Shown: positions 49,037-56,932 of the stretch, in pieces | Layout: each line of letters opens with the position of its first letter | How positions within the stretch are numbered: the stretch's first letter is position 1 | Assembly: GCF_014640635.1 (NCBI RefSeq) | Contig: NZ_BMHI01000009.1 | Span: forward strand, 49,304-113,303 | DNA: 64,000 bases | From: Flexivirga endophytica | GTDB taxonomy: Bacteria > Actinomycetota > Actinomycetes > Actinomycetales > Dermatophilaceae | Direction of reading: 5' to 3' | Notes under the pieces: model-generated | The model's database searches: none | What the model was told of the DNA's origin: nothing | The model's input: the letters and a program-made list of their open reading frames with translations, nothing else | Position numbers and translations under genes: made by a program

Positions 49037-50260
49037 ATGCGTTTCAACAAATTTGGAGCAGTTGCCGCAATTGCGGCGGCAGGCCTCGCCATGACCGCGT
49101 GCGGGACACCGGGTGGTGGCGGAGGCTCCGATCCGTCCAAGGCACTGAAGGCGTCCGCCGTGCCGACCAAACCGTCGAAGGCCGTCACCCTCAACATCCT
49201 GGACGTCGCCGGCAACAAGCAGCTGACCGGCTCGATCTTCGCGTCGTTCGCGAAGGCCCACCCGGACGTCATCTCCAAGGTGACCTGGCAGACCGCCGGG
49301 GCTCCGGACATGGCGGGCAAGGTGAAGGCTCAGCAGGACGCCGGGAACCTGCACATCGACCTGGTGCTCACCGGCACCGACGGCCTGTCCGCCGGCATCG
49401 AGCAGGGTCTCTTCGTCAACATGAAGAAGTTCTCGGACCGGCTGCCGAACATGGCGAACTACCAGACGCCGGCCGCCAACATGCAGAAGCTCGCCCAGGA
49501 CCAGGCAGTCGCGCTCGTCTACTACCCGTCCGGCCCGTTGCTCGAATACAACCCCGACAAGGTGAAGAACCCGCCCAAGACCGCGGACGAACTGCTCGCG
49601 TGGGCGAAGGCGCACCCCGGCAAGTTCGGCTACGCCCAGCCGGCGAACTCCGGTCCCGGCCGGACCTGGCTGATGGGACTTCCCTACATCCTCAAGGACA
49701 AGGATCCGAAGGACCCGATCAACGGCTGGCCGAAGACCTGGAAGTACCTGCAGAACCTGGGCAAGTACATCAAGACCTACCCCACGGGCACGAGCGTCAC
49801 GATGAACAACCTGAAGACCGGCGCCTGGGACATGGCACTGACGACGACCGGCTGGGACATCAATCCGCGTGCGCTCAACCAGGTGCCGAAGAACTTCAAG
49901 GTCACCTCGCTCGACGGCTTCAAGTGGGTGTCCGACGCGCAGTACGCGGCGGTGCCGAGCGGTGTCTCCTCCGACAAGATGTCGGCGATCCTGCAGGTGC
50001 TCAACTACGCACTGGAGAAGAAGCAGCAGGCCAAGACCTTCGATGACGGCTACTTCTACCCGGGGCCGGCCGTCAAGGGCGTGACCATCGACATGGCGCC
50101 GCCCAAGAGCCAGCAGGTCATCAAGGAATACGGCCGTCCGGAGTATGCCGACCTGATCAAGTCCCACCCGGTCGTGACGCCGATCGATGCACCCAAGCTC
50201 GTGAAGGCCTTCAGCATGTGGGACAAGAAGGTCGGCGGCGGGAAGGCGAAGAGTCAGTGA
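49037..50260 (+). CDS. ABC transporter substrate-binding lipoprotein (extracellular family 1-like)
   Basis: A 407-residue lipoprotein: signal MRFNKFGAVAAIAAAGLAM, lipobox MTAC near residue 22. The body (VTLNILDVAGNKQLTGSIFA, DGYFYPGPAVKG) resembles binding proteins of the polyamine/opine/phosphonate and sugar group. AAGGAG nine bases before the ATG. First gene of a four-gene transporter plus reductase operon whose start codons overlap; by context it binds hexuronate or aldonate. Confidence 0.9.
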   Translation: MRFNKFGAVAAIAAAGLAMTACGTPGGGGGSDPSKALKASAVPTKPSKAVTLNILDVAGNKQLTGSIFASFAKAHPDVISKVTWQTAGAPDMAGKVKAQQDAGNLHIDLVLTGTDGLSAGIEQGLFVNMKKFSDRLPNMANYQTPAANMQKLAQDQAVALVYYPSGPLLEYNPDKVKNPPKTADELLAWAKAHPGKFGYAQPANSGPGRTWLMGLPYILKDKDPKDPINGWPKTWKYLQNLGKYIKTYPTGTSVTMNNLKTGAWDMALTTTGWDINPRALNQVPKNFKVTSLDGFKWVSDAQYAAVPSGVSSDKMSAILQVLNYALEKKQQAKTFDDGYFYPGPAVKGVTIDMAPPKSQQVIKEYGRPEYADLIKSHPVVTPIDAPKLVKAFSMWDKKVGGGKAKSQ

Positions 50261-51402
50261 CGGGTCTCAAGGAGGATTTCCACAGTCTTCATCTGGACGG
50301 TCTGACCCGCAGGTTCGGCGGGCAGACGGCACTGAACGGACTGGACCTGACGATCGAGCGGGGCGAGTTCATCGCGCTGCTCGGACCGTCCGGGTGCGGC
50401 AAGTCGACGGCGCTCAACTGCGTTGCCGGGCTGCTGCCGCTGACCGCGGGCCGGATCATGCTGGACGACCAGCAGGTCGACCAGTTGCCACCCGAGAAGC
50501 GTGGTTTCGGAATGGTTTTCCAGAACTACGCACTGTTCCCGCATCTGTCGGTGCAGAAGAACATCGCGTTCGGGCTGCAGATGCGCAAAGTGCCTCGCGC
50601 CGAGATCAAGCGGCGGGTGGCCGAGGCGATCGACCTGGTCCAACTCGGCCCACACGCCAAGAAGCTGCCCGGTCAGATGTCGGGTGGCCAGCAACAACGG
50701 GTCGCCATCGCTCGGGCCGTAGTGCTCCGGCCACCGTTGGTGCTCATGGACGAACCGCTGTCGAACCTCGATGCGAAGCTGCGCCTCGAGATGCGCACCG
50801 AGATCCGCCGGTTGCACCAGTCGCTCGGCCTGACCACCATCTACGTCACGCACGACCAGGAGGAGGCGCTCTCGCTCGCCGACCGGTTGGTCGTGTTGCG
50901 CGGCGGAGAGGTGCAGCAGGTGGGCACGCCGCAGGAGCTGCACGAGACACCGACGAACGCGCACGTCGCCGACTTCATGGGCTACCGCAACCTGTTCGAC
51001 GGTGTCGTCGAGCGGGTGGACGGCGAGCACGCCACTGTCGGTCTGCTGGGCACGACGGCCGACGGCGCGGCCGCGGGAGCCCTCGCTACCCGGGATCGGG
51101 TGCGGGTCGGCATCCGACCGGAGGACCTGGTCATCGGTGCCCCGGGAGCCACCGACGCGCTCACCCTCGACGCGACGGTCGACGTCGTCGAGTACCAGGG
51201 TCGCGAGTTCGCCGTCGAGGCACATCTCGCCACGGGCGAAGCCGTGCACGTTCGCACCAGCGAGCGGCCGACGGAGGGCAGCACGATCCGGCTGACCGCC
51301 GAGGCGCACCGGATCCTGGTCTTCCCGAGCGCTGCCGAGCCCGACGACAGCGGAGCGGCCGGCGCGTCAGCGCCGCTCGAAACCGCAGGTTCTCCGGCAT
51401 GA
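50257..51402 (+). CDS. ABC transporter ATP-binding protein (PotA/FbpC type)
   Basis: A 381-residue ATPase. Walker A GPSGCGKST (~47-55), Q-loop NYALFPHLSVQKN, signature MSGGQQQRVAIARA, Walker B LVLMDEPLSNLD, H-loop THDQEEAL. The last ~130 residues are a TOBE-type regulatory domain (VGIRPEDLV). The group serves polyamine, iron or sugar-acid uptake. GTG start overlaps the binding-protein stop (GTGA). Confidence 0.94.
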   Translation: MTGLKEDFHSLHLDGLTRRFGGQTALNGLDLTIERGEFIALLGPSGCGKSTALNCVAGLLPLTAGRIMLDDQQVDQLPPEKRGFGMVFQNYALFPHLSVQKNIAFGLQMRKVPRAEIKRRVAEAIDLVQLGPHAKKLPGQMSGGQQQRVAIARAVVLRPPLVLMDEPLSNLDAKLRLEMRTEIRRLHQSLGLTTIYVTHDQEEALSLADRLVVLRGGEVQQVGTPQELHETPTNAHVADFMGYRNLFDGVVERVDGEHATVGLLGTTADGAAAGALATRDRVRVGIRPEDLVIGAPGATDALTLDATVDVVEYQGREFAVEAHLATGEAVHVRTSERPTEGSTIRLTAEAHRILVFPSAAEPDDSGAAGASAPLETAGSPA

Positions 51403-52328
51403 GTGCACCTGTCGTCGACGCGAAACGGCATACACCACAGGGCGATCCGTCGCAGAAACCGTCCCTGGTGCACCGGCTCGCCGAGCACGGCATCGACCGC
51501 ACCCTGTGGCTGCTGGTGCCGGGACTGCTCTTCGTCATCGTGCTGTTCGTCTATCCGTTCCTCTACGGCCTCAACCTGTCACTGCACCCCAACAAGGGCG
51601 GCATGTTCGGCGCCTACAAGGCCTTCTTCACCGACCCCGACATGCGCGGCTGGGACTCCCTGTGGATCACCCTGAAGCTCTCGCTGCCGGCGGCCCTGAT
51701 CAACGTCATCGCGGCGATTCCGTTGGCCTACATGATGCGCGGCAACTTCCGCGGCAAGCGGTTGCTGACGACGATCCTCGTCGTACCCATCACGCTCGGC
51801 ACCGTGCTGACGGCGGAAGGACTGTTGAACTTCTTCGGCCCGCGCGGCTGGTTCAACCGGTTCCTGGGCCTGTTCGACCTCGGACCGGTGCAACTGGTGC
51901 AGAACTACTGGGGCGTCCTGTGGTCGTTGATCATCTCGGGCTTCCCCTTCGCGTTCCTGCTGATCCTGTCCTACATGTCCGGCATCGACCCGTCGCTGGA
52001 GGCAGCGGCGAAAACCCTTGGGGCTGACTGGAAACAGCGGTTCCGGCGGATCATCATGCCCTTGCTCGCACCCGGTCTGGCGACGACGTTCTGCCTGACC
52101 TTCGTGCTGGCCTTCAGCGTCTTCCCGTCCGCGATCCTCGTCGGCGACCCGTCCGGGTCGACCCGGGTGGTGGCGTATGTCGCCTACAACGCCTGGGGCC
52201 AGATGTTCGACTACCCGCTCGCGTCGGCGTCAGCCATCGTGATGGGTGTGGTCGAGATGATCGTGATCGGAGTGGTGTTGATGTTGCGATCGACCATGTA
52301 CAAGGGATCCACGGGAGGTAAGGGCTGA
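51399..52328 (+). CDS. ABC transporter permease (PotB type)
   Basis: A 309-residue integral membrane protein with ~6 helices (first LWLLVPGLLFVIVLFVYPFL) and the EAA coupling loop DPSLEAAAKTLGADWKQRFR. Start codon overlaps the ATPase stop (ATGA). Forms the translocation pore with the next gene's product. Confidence 0.93.
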   Translation: MSAPVVDAKRHTPQGDPSQKPSLVHRLAEHGIDRTLWLLVPGLLFVIVLFVYPFLYGLNLSLHPNKGGMFGAYKAFFTDPDMRGWDSLWITLKLSLPAALINVIAAIPLAYMMRGNFRGKRLLTTILVVPITLGTVLTAEGLLNFFGPRGWFNRFLGLFDLGPVQLVQNYWGVLWSLIISGFPFAFLLILSYMSGIDPSLEAAAKTLGADWKQRFRRIIMPLLAPGLATTFCLTFVLAFSVFPSAILVGDPSGSTRVVAYVAYNAWGQMFDYPLASASAIVMGVVEMIVIGVVLMLRSTMYKGSTGGKG

Positions 52329-53203
52329 TGAGCGCTCTCGTCGAAGGGCCGGCACCCAGGGCCACCGCGCGTCGGCGCCGCCTCGTCGCCTCACCCGGGA
52401 AGTTCCTGACCTGGGGCGGTATGGCGATCTTCCTGATCCTGCTCTTCGGAGTGATCGCGTCGGTCGTCGTCAACTCGTTCGCGGGCAAATGGTTCGACAG
52501 CTGGTTGCCGACCAGTTACTCGGGCTCCTGGTACGGCACGGCGTGGTCGCAGTACGACCTGACGCAGGTGGTGCTCACCACTCTCATCGTGGCCGTCGTG
52601 GTCGTGGCGCTCTCGGTGCTGATCGGCGTGCCCGCGTCATACGTGCTGGCACGCAAGAAGTTCCCCGGGTCGAAGTTCGTGATGCTGCTGTTCCTGTTGC
52701 CGATCATGATGCCGCCGATCACCTACGGCATCCCGCTGGCGACGCTCCTCAACTACTACCACCTGGCGCCCGGGCTGACCGGGGTCATCCTGGCCAACCT
52801 GGTGCCGTCGGTGCCGTTCGTGGTGTTGACGATGACGCCGTTCATCGAGCAGATCAACCCGTCGATCGAGTCGGCCGCGCGGATGTGCGGTGCGTCGACG
52901 TCGAAGTTGTTCCTGCGCATCCTCGCCCCGCTGCTGATCCCGGGCATGCTGGCCGCCGCGGTGCTCGTGCTGGTGCGCACCGTCGGGATGTTCGAGCTCA
53001 CCTTCCTCACCTCGGACTCCAGCTCCAACACCCTGGTGGTGGCGCTCTTCACGGCCATGACCGGTGCCGGCATACGAGCCCAGCAGTCCGTGGACGCGAT
53101 GGCGGTGATCTACATGCTGTCGATGCTGGTGCTGCTGGTGATCGCGCTGCGGTTCGTCAACCCCACCCAACTGGTCGCCCGCGTCGACGACTCGAAGGAC
53201 TGA
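52328..53203 (+). CDS. ABC transporter permease (PotC type)
   Basis: A 291-residue permease with ~6 helices (MAIFLILLFGVIASVVVNSF first) and the EAA loop NPSIESAARMCGASTSKLFL. It overlaps the previous gene by one base (TGATG). Second subunit of the heterodimeric pore. Confidence 0.93.
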   Translation: MSALVEGPAPRATARRRRLVASPGKFLTWGGMAIFLILLFGVIASVVVNSFAGKWFDSWLPTSYSGSWYGTAWSQYDLTQVVLTTLIVAVVVVALSVLIGVPASYVLARKKFPGSKFVMLLFLLPIMMPPITYGIPLATLLNYYHLAPGLTGVILANLVPSVPFVVLTMTPFIEQINPSIESAARMCGASTSKLFLRILAPLLIPGMLAAAVLVLVRTVGMFELTFLTSDSSSNTLVVALFTAMTGAGIRAQQSVDAMAVIYMLSMLVLLVIALRFVNPTQLVARVDDSKD

Positions 53204-53206
53204 GGC

Positions 53207-54679
53207 GTGCAGCGGCTTTCGCTCGGCACTCTGCCGGCGGCCTCCGGCGAGGTCACACTGCCGGAGCTCGACCCGCGAAGTCTGCCAACAGGCCTGGTAC
53301 ATCTCGGGATCGGCGCCTTCCACCGGGCACACCAGGCGGTCTACACCGAGCTGGCGAGTGCGGCCGGCGGCGACCACCGGTGGGGCACGTTCGCAGTCAC
53401 CGGGCGGTCCGCGAACGTCGTCGAGCAACTGGCGCCGCAGGACTGTCTGTATGGCGTGCTCACCAAGTCCGCCGACCGCACCTCGCTGCGGGTGGTGGGC
53501 GGCATCCGGGACGTCGTCAGCGGAGGTGCGCAGCAAGGCGCGGCGATGACCGCCATCGCCCGGCCGGGCGTGCACGTGGTGACGTTGACCATCACCGAGA
53601 AGGGCTACCCCCGCACCGCAGACGGGGCACTGGCACTCGGCACCGAGCCGGTCACCGCCGATCTCGCCGTGGTCGCGTCGGTGCTCGCCGGCCGGCCCGC
53701 GCCGCATCCGACCGGCACCTCGCTCGGCCTGCTCGCGGCGGGTCTGGCGAGACGGTTCGCCGGCGGAGCCGAGCCTCTCAGCGTGGTCAGCTGCGACAAC
53801 CTGCCCGGCAACGGTGCACAGCTGGAGCGTCTCGTGCACGAACTCGCCGCCTCCGCTGGCGGGGACGGGTTCGGCACCTGGCTACGGGAGCGCGTGACCT
53901 TCCCGTCGACGATGGTCGACCGCATCGTGCCGGCCACCACCGATCGGGACCGGGCCGAGGCGGCCGACCTGCTGCACTTGCGGGACCACGGACTGGTCGT
54001 CGCAGAGCCGTTCGGGCAATGGGTCATCGAGGACCGGTTCGCCGCGGATCGGCCGGCGTGGGAGGACGTCGGTGCGACGCTCGCGACGGAGGTGGCGCCA
54101 TACGAGAAGGCGAAGTTGCGGATGCTCAACGGCACCCACTCGCTGCTGGCCTACCTCGGCGCGCTGCACGGGCACCGGACGATCGCCGAGGCCGTCGCCG
54201 ACGACACGTTGTATGGCGCCGCCCGCGGCCTGCAGCAGCAGGACGCGATCCCGACGCTCGAGGCGCCGCCCGGTGTGGACCTCGCGGAGTACGGCGAGCA
54301 GATCCTCGAGCGGTTCGGCAATCCGCACCTGCGGCACACCACGGTCCAGGTGGCCATGGACGGCTCACAGAAACTGCCGATCCGCATCCTCGACACCGCC
54401 CGGGACCGGCTGCGCGCCGGGGCGGTGCCGCGGCACTGCGCACTGGCGGTCGCCGCGTGGATCGTCTACGTCCATCGCGGTCGGGACACCACCGGTCGAG
54501 AGTTGCCGCTGAACGATCCGCTCGCAGCGGTCCTGCGGGAGCGCGCCGCCGGACCGACGGACGGTCTGGTCGAGCGGATGCTGCAGATCCGGGAGATCTT
54601 CGACCCGGAGATCGCCGGCCAGGACGTCTTCCGGGACGCGGTCCGGGCCGAAGTCGCGCCCCTGCTGCAATTGCAGTGA
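53207..54679 (+). CDS. uxuB: Mannitol dehydrogenase-family hexuronate reductase (UxuB/UxaB-like)
   Basis: A 490-residue polyol dehydrogenase: N-terminal Rossmann domain (LVHLGIGAFHRAHQAVYTEL, then CDNLPGNG) and C-terminal catalytic domain with the KxxxxNxxH motif (KLRMLNGTHSLLAYLG). In a hexuronate locus it should reduce fructuronate to mannonate and perhaps tagaturonate to altronate. GTG start four bases after the permease stop. Only one such gene is present for two branches, so it may accept both keto acids. Confidence 0.9.
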   Translation: MQRLSLGTLPAASGEVTLPELDPRSLPTGLVHLGIGAFHRAHQAVYTELASAAGGDHRWGTFAVTGRSANVVEQLAPQDCLYGVLTKSADRTSLRVVGGIRDVVSGGAQQGAAMTAIARPGVHVVTLTITEKGYPRTADGALALGTEPVTADLAVVASVLAGRPAPHPTGTSLGLLAAGLARRFAGGAEPLSVVSCDNLPGNGAQLERLVHELAASAGGDGFGTWLRERVTFPSTMVDRIVPATTDRDRAEAADLLHLRDHGLVVAEPFGQWVIEDRFAADRPAWEDVGATLATEVAPYEKAKLRMLNGTHSLLAYLGALHGHRTIAEAVADDTLYGAARGLQQQDAIPTLEAPPGVDLAEYGEQILERFGNPHLRHTTVQVAMDGSQKLPIRILDTARDRLRAGAVPRHCALAVAAWIVYVHRGRDTTGRELPLNDPLAAVLRERAAGPTDGLVERMLQIREIFDPEIAGQDVFRDAVRAEVAPLLQLQ

Positions 54680-54719
54680 TGGCGCCGCCCGGAACACCGG
54701 GCCTGCTCGCCGACGTTGA

Positions 54720-54773
54720 GACAGATGTGGGGATCGGCCCGGTCGCATAGACTGCGCCCAGGCAACATCTGTC
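54720..54773. promoter_or_regulatory. Long-spaced inverted repeat upstream of the Bax1-like gene
   Basis: GACAGATGT (54720-54728) and ACATCTGTC (54765-54773), 9-bp perfect arms 36 bases apart. Either two half-operators about four helical turns apart, or the base of a long hairpin. The downstream ATG is at 54805. Confidence 0.5.
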
Positions 54774-54804
54774 ACAGTCGTTCGAGCAAACGTTAGGGAC
54801 TGCC

Positions 54805-55704
54805 ATGGCATCAAATCCGGTGTTCAACCGGTTCAACGACGACCTGTCCAAGGGGCGGGTCACCGGAGCTGCCCAGCCGCAGTACGGCCAGTTCAGCAGC
54901 CCCGAGCAGCAGCAGCAGGCCCGCTACGGCCAGCAGGGTGGCTACCCCGGTTTCCCGCAGCAGCCGGGTCAGTCGATGCCCGACCTCGAGAAGGCGTATG
55001 ACGCGCCGGCGGCGACCGGCCGCCAGGCCGGGCGGATGACGCTGGACGACGTCGTCACCAAGACGCTCGGGCTGTTCGGTGTGCTGCTGGTCTTCGCAGC
55101 CATCGGTTGGTTCGTCGGCAAGGAGAACCAATCCGCCGGTATGGCGCTGTGGCTCGGCGGTATGTTCGTCGGCCTCGCGCTCGGCTTCGTGATCTCCTTC
55201 AAGCGCGTCATCTCGGTCCCGCTGATCCTGCTGTATGCCGTCTGTGAGGGACTCTTCGTCGGAGCGGCCAGCGGCTTCTTCAACCGGGTCTACCCCGGCG
55301 TCGTCGCCGAGGCCGTCCTCGCGACGCTGTGCGTCTTCGCCGGTATGTTCGCCGGCTGGAAGTTCGGCCTGATCCGGGTCACCGAGCGCTCCCGCAAGAT
55401 CTTCGGCCTGATGGCGATGGGTTACCTGCTCTTCGCCCTGGTCAACGTGGCGCTGGTCTGGACCGGTGTGCTGGACAACCCGTTCGGCGTCGGTGGCAAC
55501 GGCCCCCTCGGCATCATCATCAGCATCTTCGCGGTCGGCCTCGCGTCATACTCGCTCGCGGTCGACTTCGACTCGATCCAGCGCGGCGTCGCCGCGCAGC
55601 TGCCGGAGAAGTACTCCTGGCTGATGGCCCACGGCCTGCTCGTCTCGGTCGTCTGGCTCTACATCGAGCTGCTGCGGCTCTTCGCCCGCATCCAGAGCCG
55701 ATAA
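54805..55704 (+). CDS. Bax inhibitor-1/YccA-family membrane protein
   Basis: A 299-residue protein: Gln/Gly/Pro-rich N-terminal tail (~70 residues, EQQQQARYGQQGGYPGFPQQ), then seven hydrophobic helices (FGVLLVFAAIGWFVG, ALWLGGMFVGLALGFVISF) ending AHGLLVSVVWLYIELLRLFA. This is the actinobacterial Bax1-I type. Function unclear (ion homeostasis or stress). Stands alone. Confidence 0.92.
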   Translation: MASNPVFNRFNDDLSKGRVTGAAQPQYGQFSSPEQQQQARYGQQGGYPGFPQQPGQSMPDLEKAYDAPAATGRQAGRMTLDDVVTKTLGLFGVLLVFAAIGWFVGKENQSAGMALWLGGMFVGLALGFVISFKRVISVPLILLYAVCEGLFVGAASGFFNRVYPGVVAEAVLATLCVFAGMFAGWKFGLIRVTERSRKIFGLMAMGYLLFALVNVALVWTGVLDNPFGVGGNGPLGIIISIFAVGLASYSLAVDFDSIQRGVAAQLPEKYSWLMAHGLLVSVVWLYIELLRLFARIQSR

Positions 55705-55757
55705 CCCTGGCTACCAAAAGCGCGACACAGGTCGAGCACACCCTCCCTTCGGAGCGG

Positions 55758-56543
55758 GTGCTCGACCTGTTCGCTGTGCCGGACGATCTGCAGGCACTGC
55801 CCGGTGGGCAGGGGCAGAGCGTGCTGGCCGGCGACCTGGTGCTCAGCCCCGGGCGCGATCGGCTGATCACGGATCTGCTCAATCCGCGACTGGCCCGGCT
55901 GGCGGTGGACCTGGACACCCGTCCCCGACGGGATGTCCGCATCGCGATGCCGATCCCGTCCCGCGAGGGCACCTGGGTGGTCGACGGTTGGTCCGCGAGC
56001 CGCTACGAGACGGGCAGTCGCACCTGCACGGACGTGGCCGTCGTGCGTGCCACCGGCGCACTGCTGCATGCCGAGCTCGCGCTCGCGGTCCGGGAGTGGC
56101 CGCTGGCCACGCAGCCGCCGCGTAGTAGGTGGGATCGCGCCGAGCGGGTCGCCTTCGGCGACCAGCCTCTCGAGCCTGCCGAATTCACCGGCGAACAGGC
56201 CGGATTCGCCCGCGAGCTGCTGAACCTGCGCACCGACCGGTCATTCGGTGCCGATCAGCTCGTCCACGGTGACCTGGCCGGCAACGTGCTGCTGGACGCT
56301 GCCGACGTCCCGGTGGTCATCGACCTCGCGCCCTACTGGCGGCCGGTGCGCTGGTCGGATGCTGTGACCGTGCTCGACCTCGTGCTGTGGTCCGACGCCG
56401 ACCCACACCTGCTGGACGACTGGTCCGCCGGGGCCGCGCGGCAGGCGATGCTGCGTGCCGCGATCTTCCGGGTGCTGTCCGACGTCGAGCCGGACACGGA
56501 GCACATCGTCCGCTACCGTCGCGCGCTGGCGCCCCTGCTCTGA
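55758..56543 (+). CDS. TIGR02569-family kinase-like protein
   Basis: About 261 residues from GTG 55758 (VLDLFAVPDDLQALPGGQGQ). Phosphotransferase-like fold: HGDLAGNVLLDAADVPVVID holds the HGD catalytic and IDxA metal motifs. The family is actinobacterial and uncharacterised. The open frame extends back into the Bax1 gene but with no ATG/GTG/TTG after its stop other than this GTG; CTG at 55707 is possible. Start confidence is low. Confidence 0.78.
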   Translation: MLDLFAVPDDLQALPGGQGQSVLAGDLVLSPGRDRLITDLLNPRLARLAVDLDTRPRRDVRIAMPIPSREGTWVVDGWSASRYETGSRTCTDVAVVRATGALLHAELALAVREWPLATQPPRSRWDRAERVAFGDQPLEPAEFTGEQAGFARELLNLRTDRSFGADQLVHGDLAGNVLLDAADVPVVIDLAPYWRPVRWSDAVTVLDLVLWSDADPHLLDDWSAGAARQAMLRAAIFRVLSDVEPDTEHIVRYRRALAPLL

Positions 56544-56553
56544 GGCAGCCGCC

Positions 56554-56862
56554 TCAGGGCAGGGTGCGACGCAACTCCGTAAGGCCTTGCAACGCCTGCG
56601 GATCGAGGCCGGCGCGGCACGCGTCATACACCATCACCGTCAGTTGGTCGGCCAGCACTGCATCCCCGAGATCAGGTATGGCGAGTGGCTCCAACCCCTG
56701 CGCGCGACGCGTCCGATCGGCCAGTTGCTGCGCGAGATCCCGCATCAGTGAAGCGTTTTCGCTCATCTGGTCAGGTGTCAGCTGTTGCCACCGCCGGGTC
56801 ACTCGGCGCAGTTCGGTCGTGACGTCGTCCACGGGCACAGCGTATGCCGCGTGCCCCGACAC
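56554..56862 (-). CDS. Hypothetical small helical protein
   Basis: A 102-residue, mostly helical, acidic protein (DDVTTELRRVTRRWQQLTPD, then LGDAVLADQLTVMVYDACRA). No family recognised. It converges on the TIGR02569 gene with ten bases between stops and diverges from the OPT transporter by ~70 bases. Confidence 0.6.
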   Translation of the reverse strand: MSGHAAYAVPVDDVTTELRRVTRRWQQLTPDQMSENASLMRDLAQQLADRTRRAQGLEPLAIPDLGDAVLADQLTVMVYDACRAGLDPQALQGLTELRRTLP

Positions 56863-56932
56863 GATTCGGGCGTGCGCGTCGGCACGTTTAGGGTGGGTGG
56901 GTTCTTTTGCCTATCAGGGAGGTTCCTGACTC

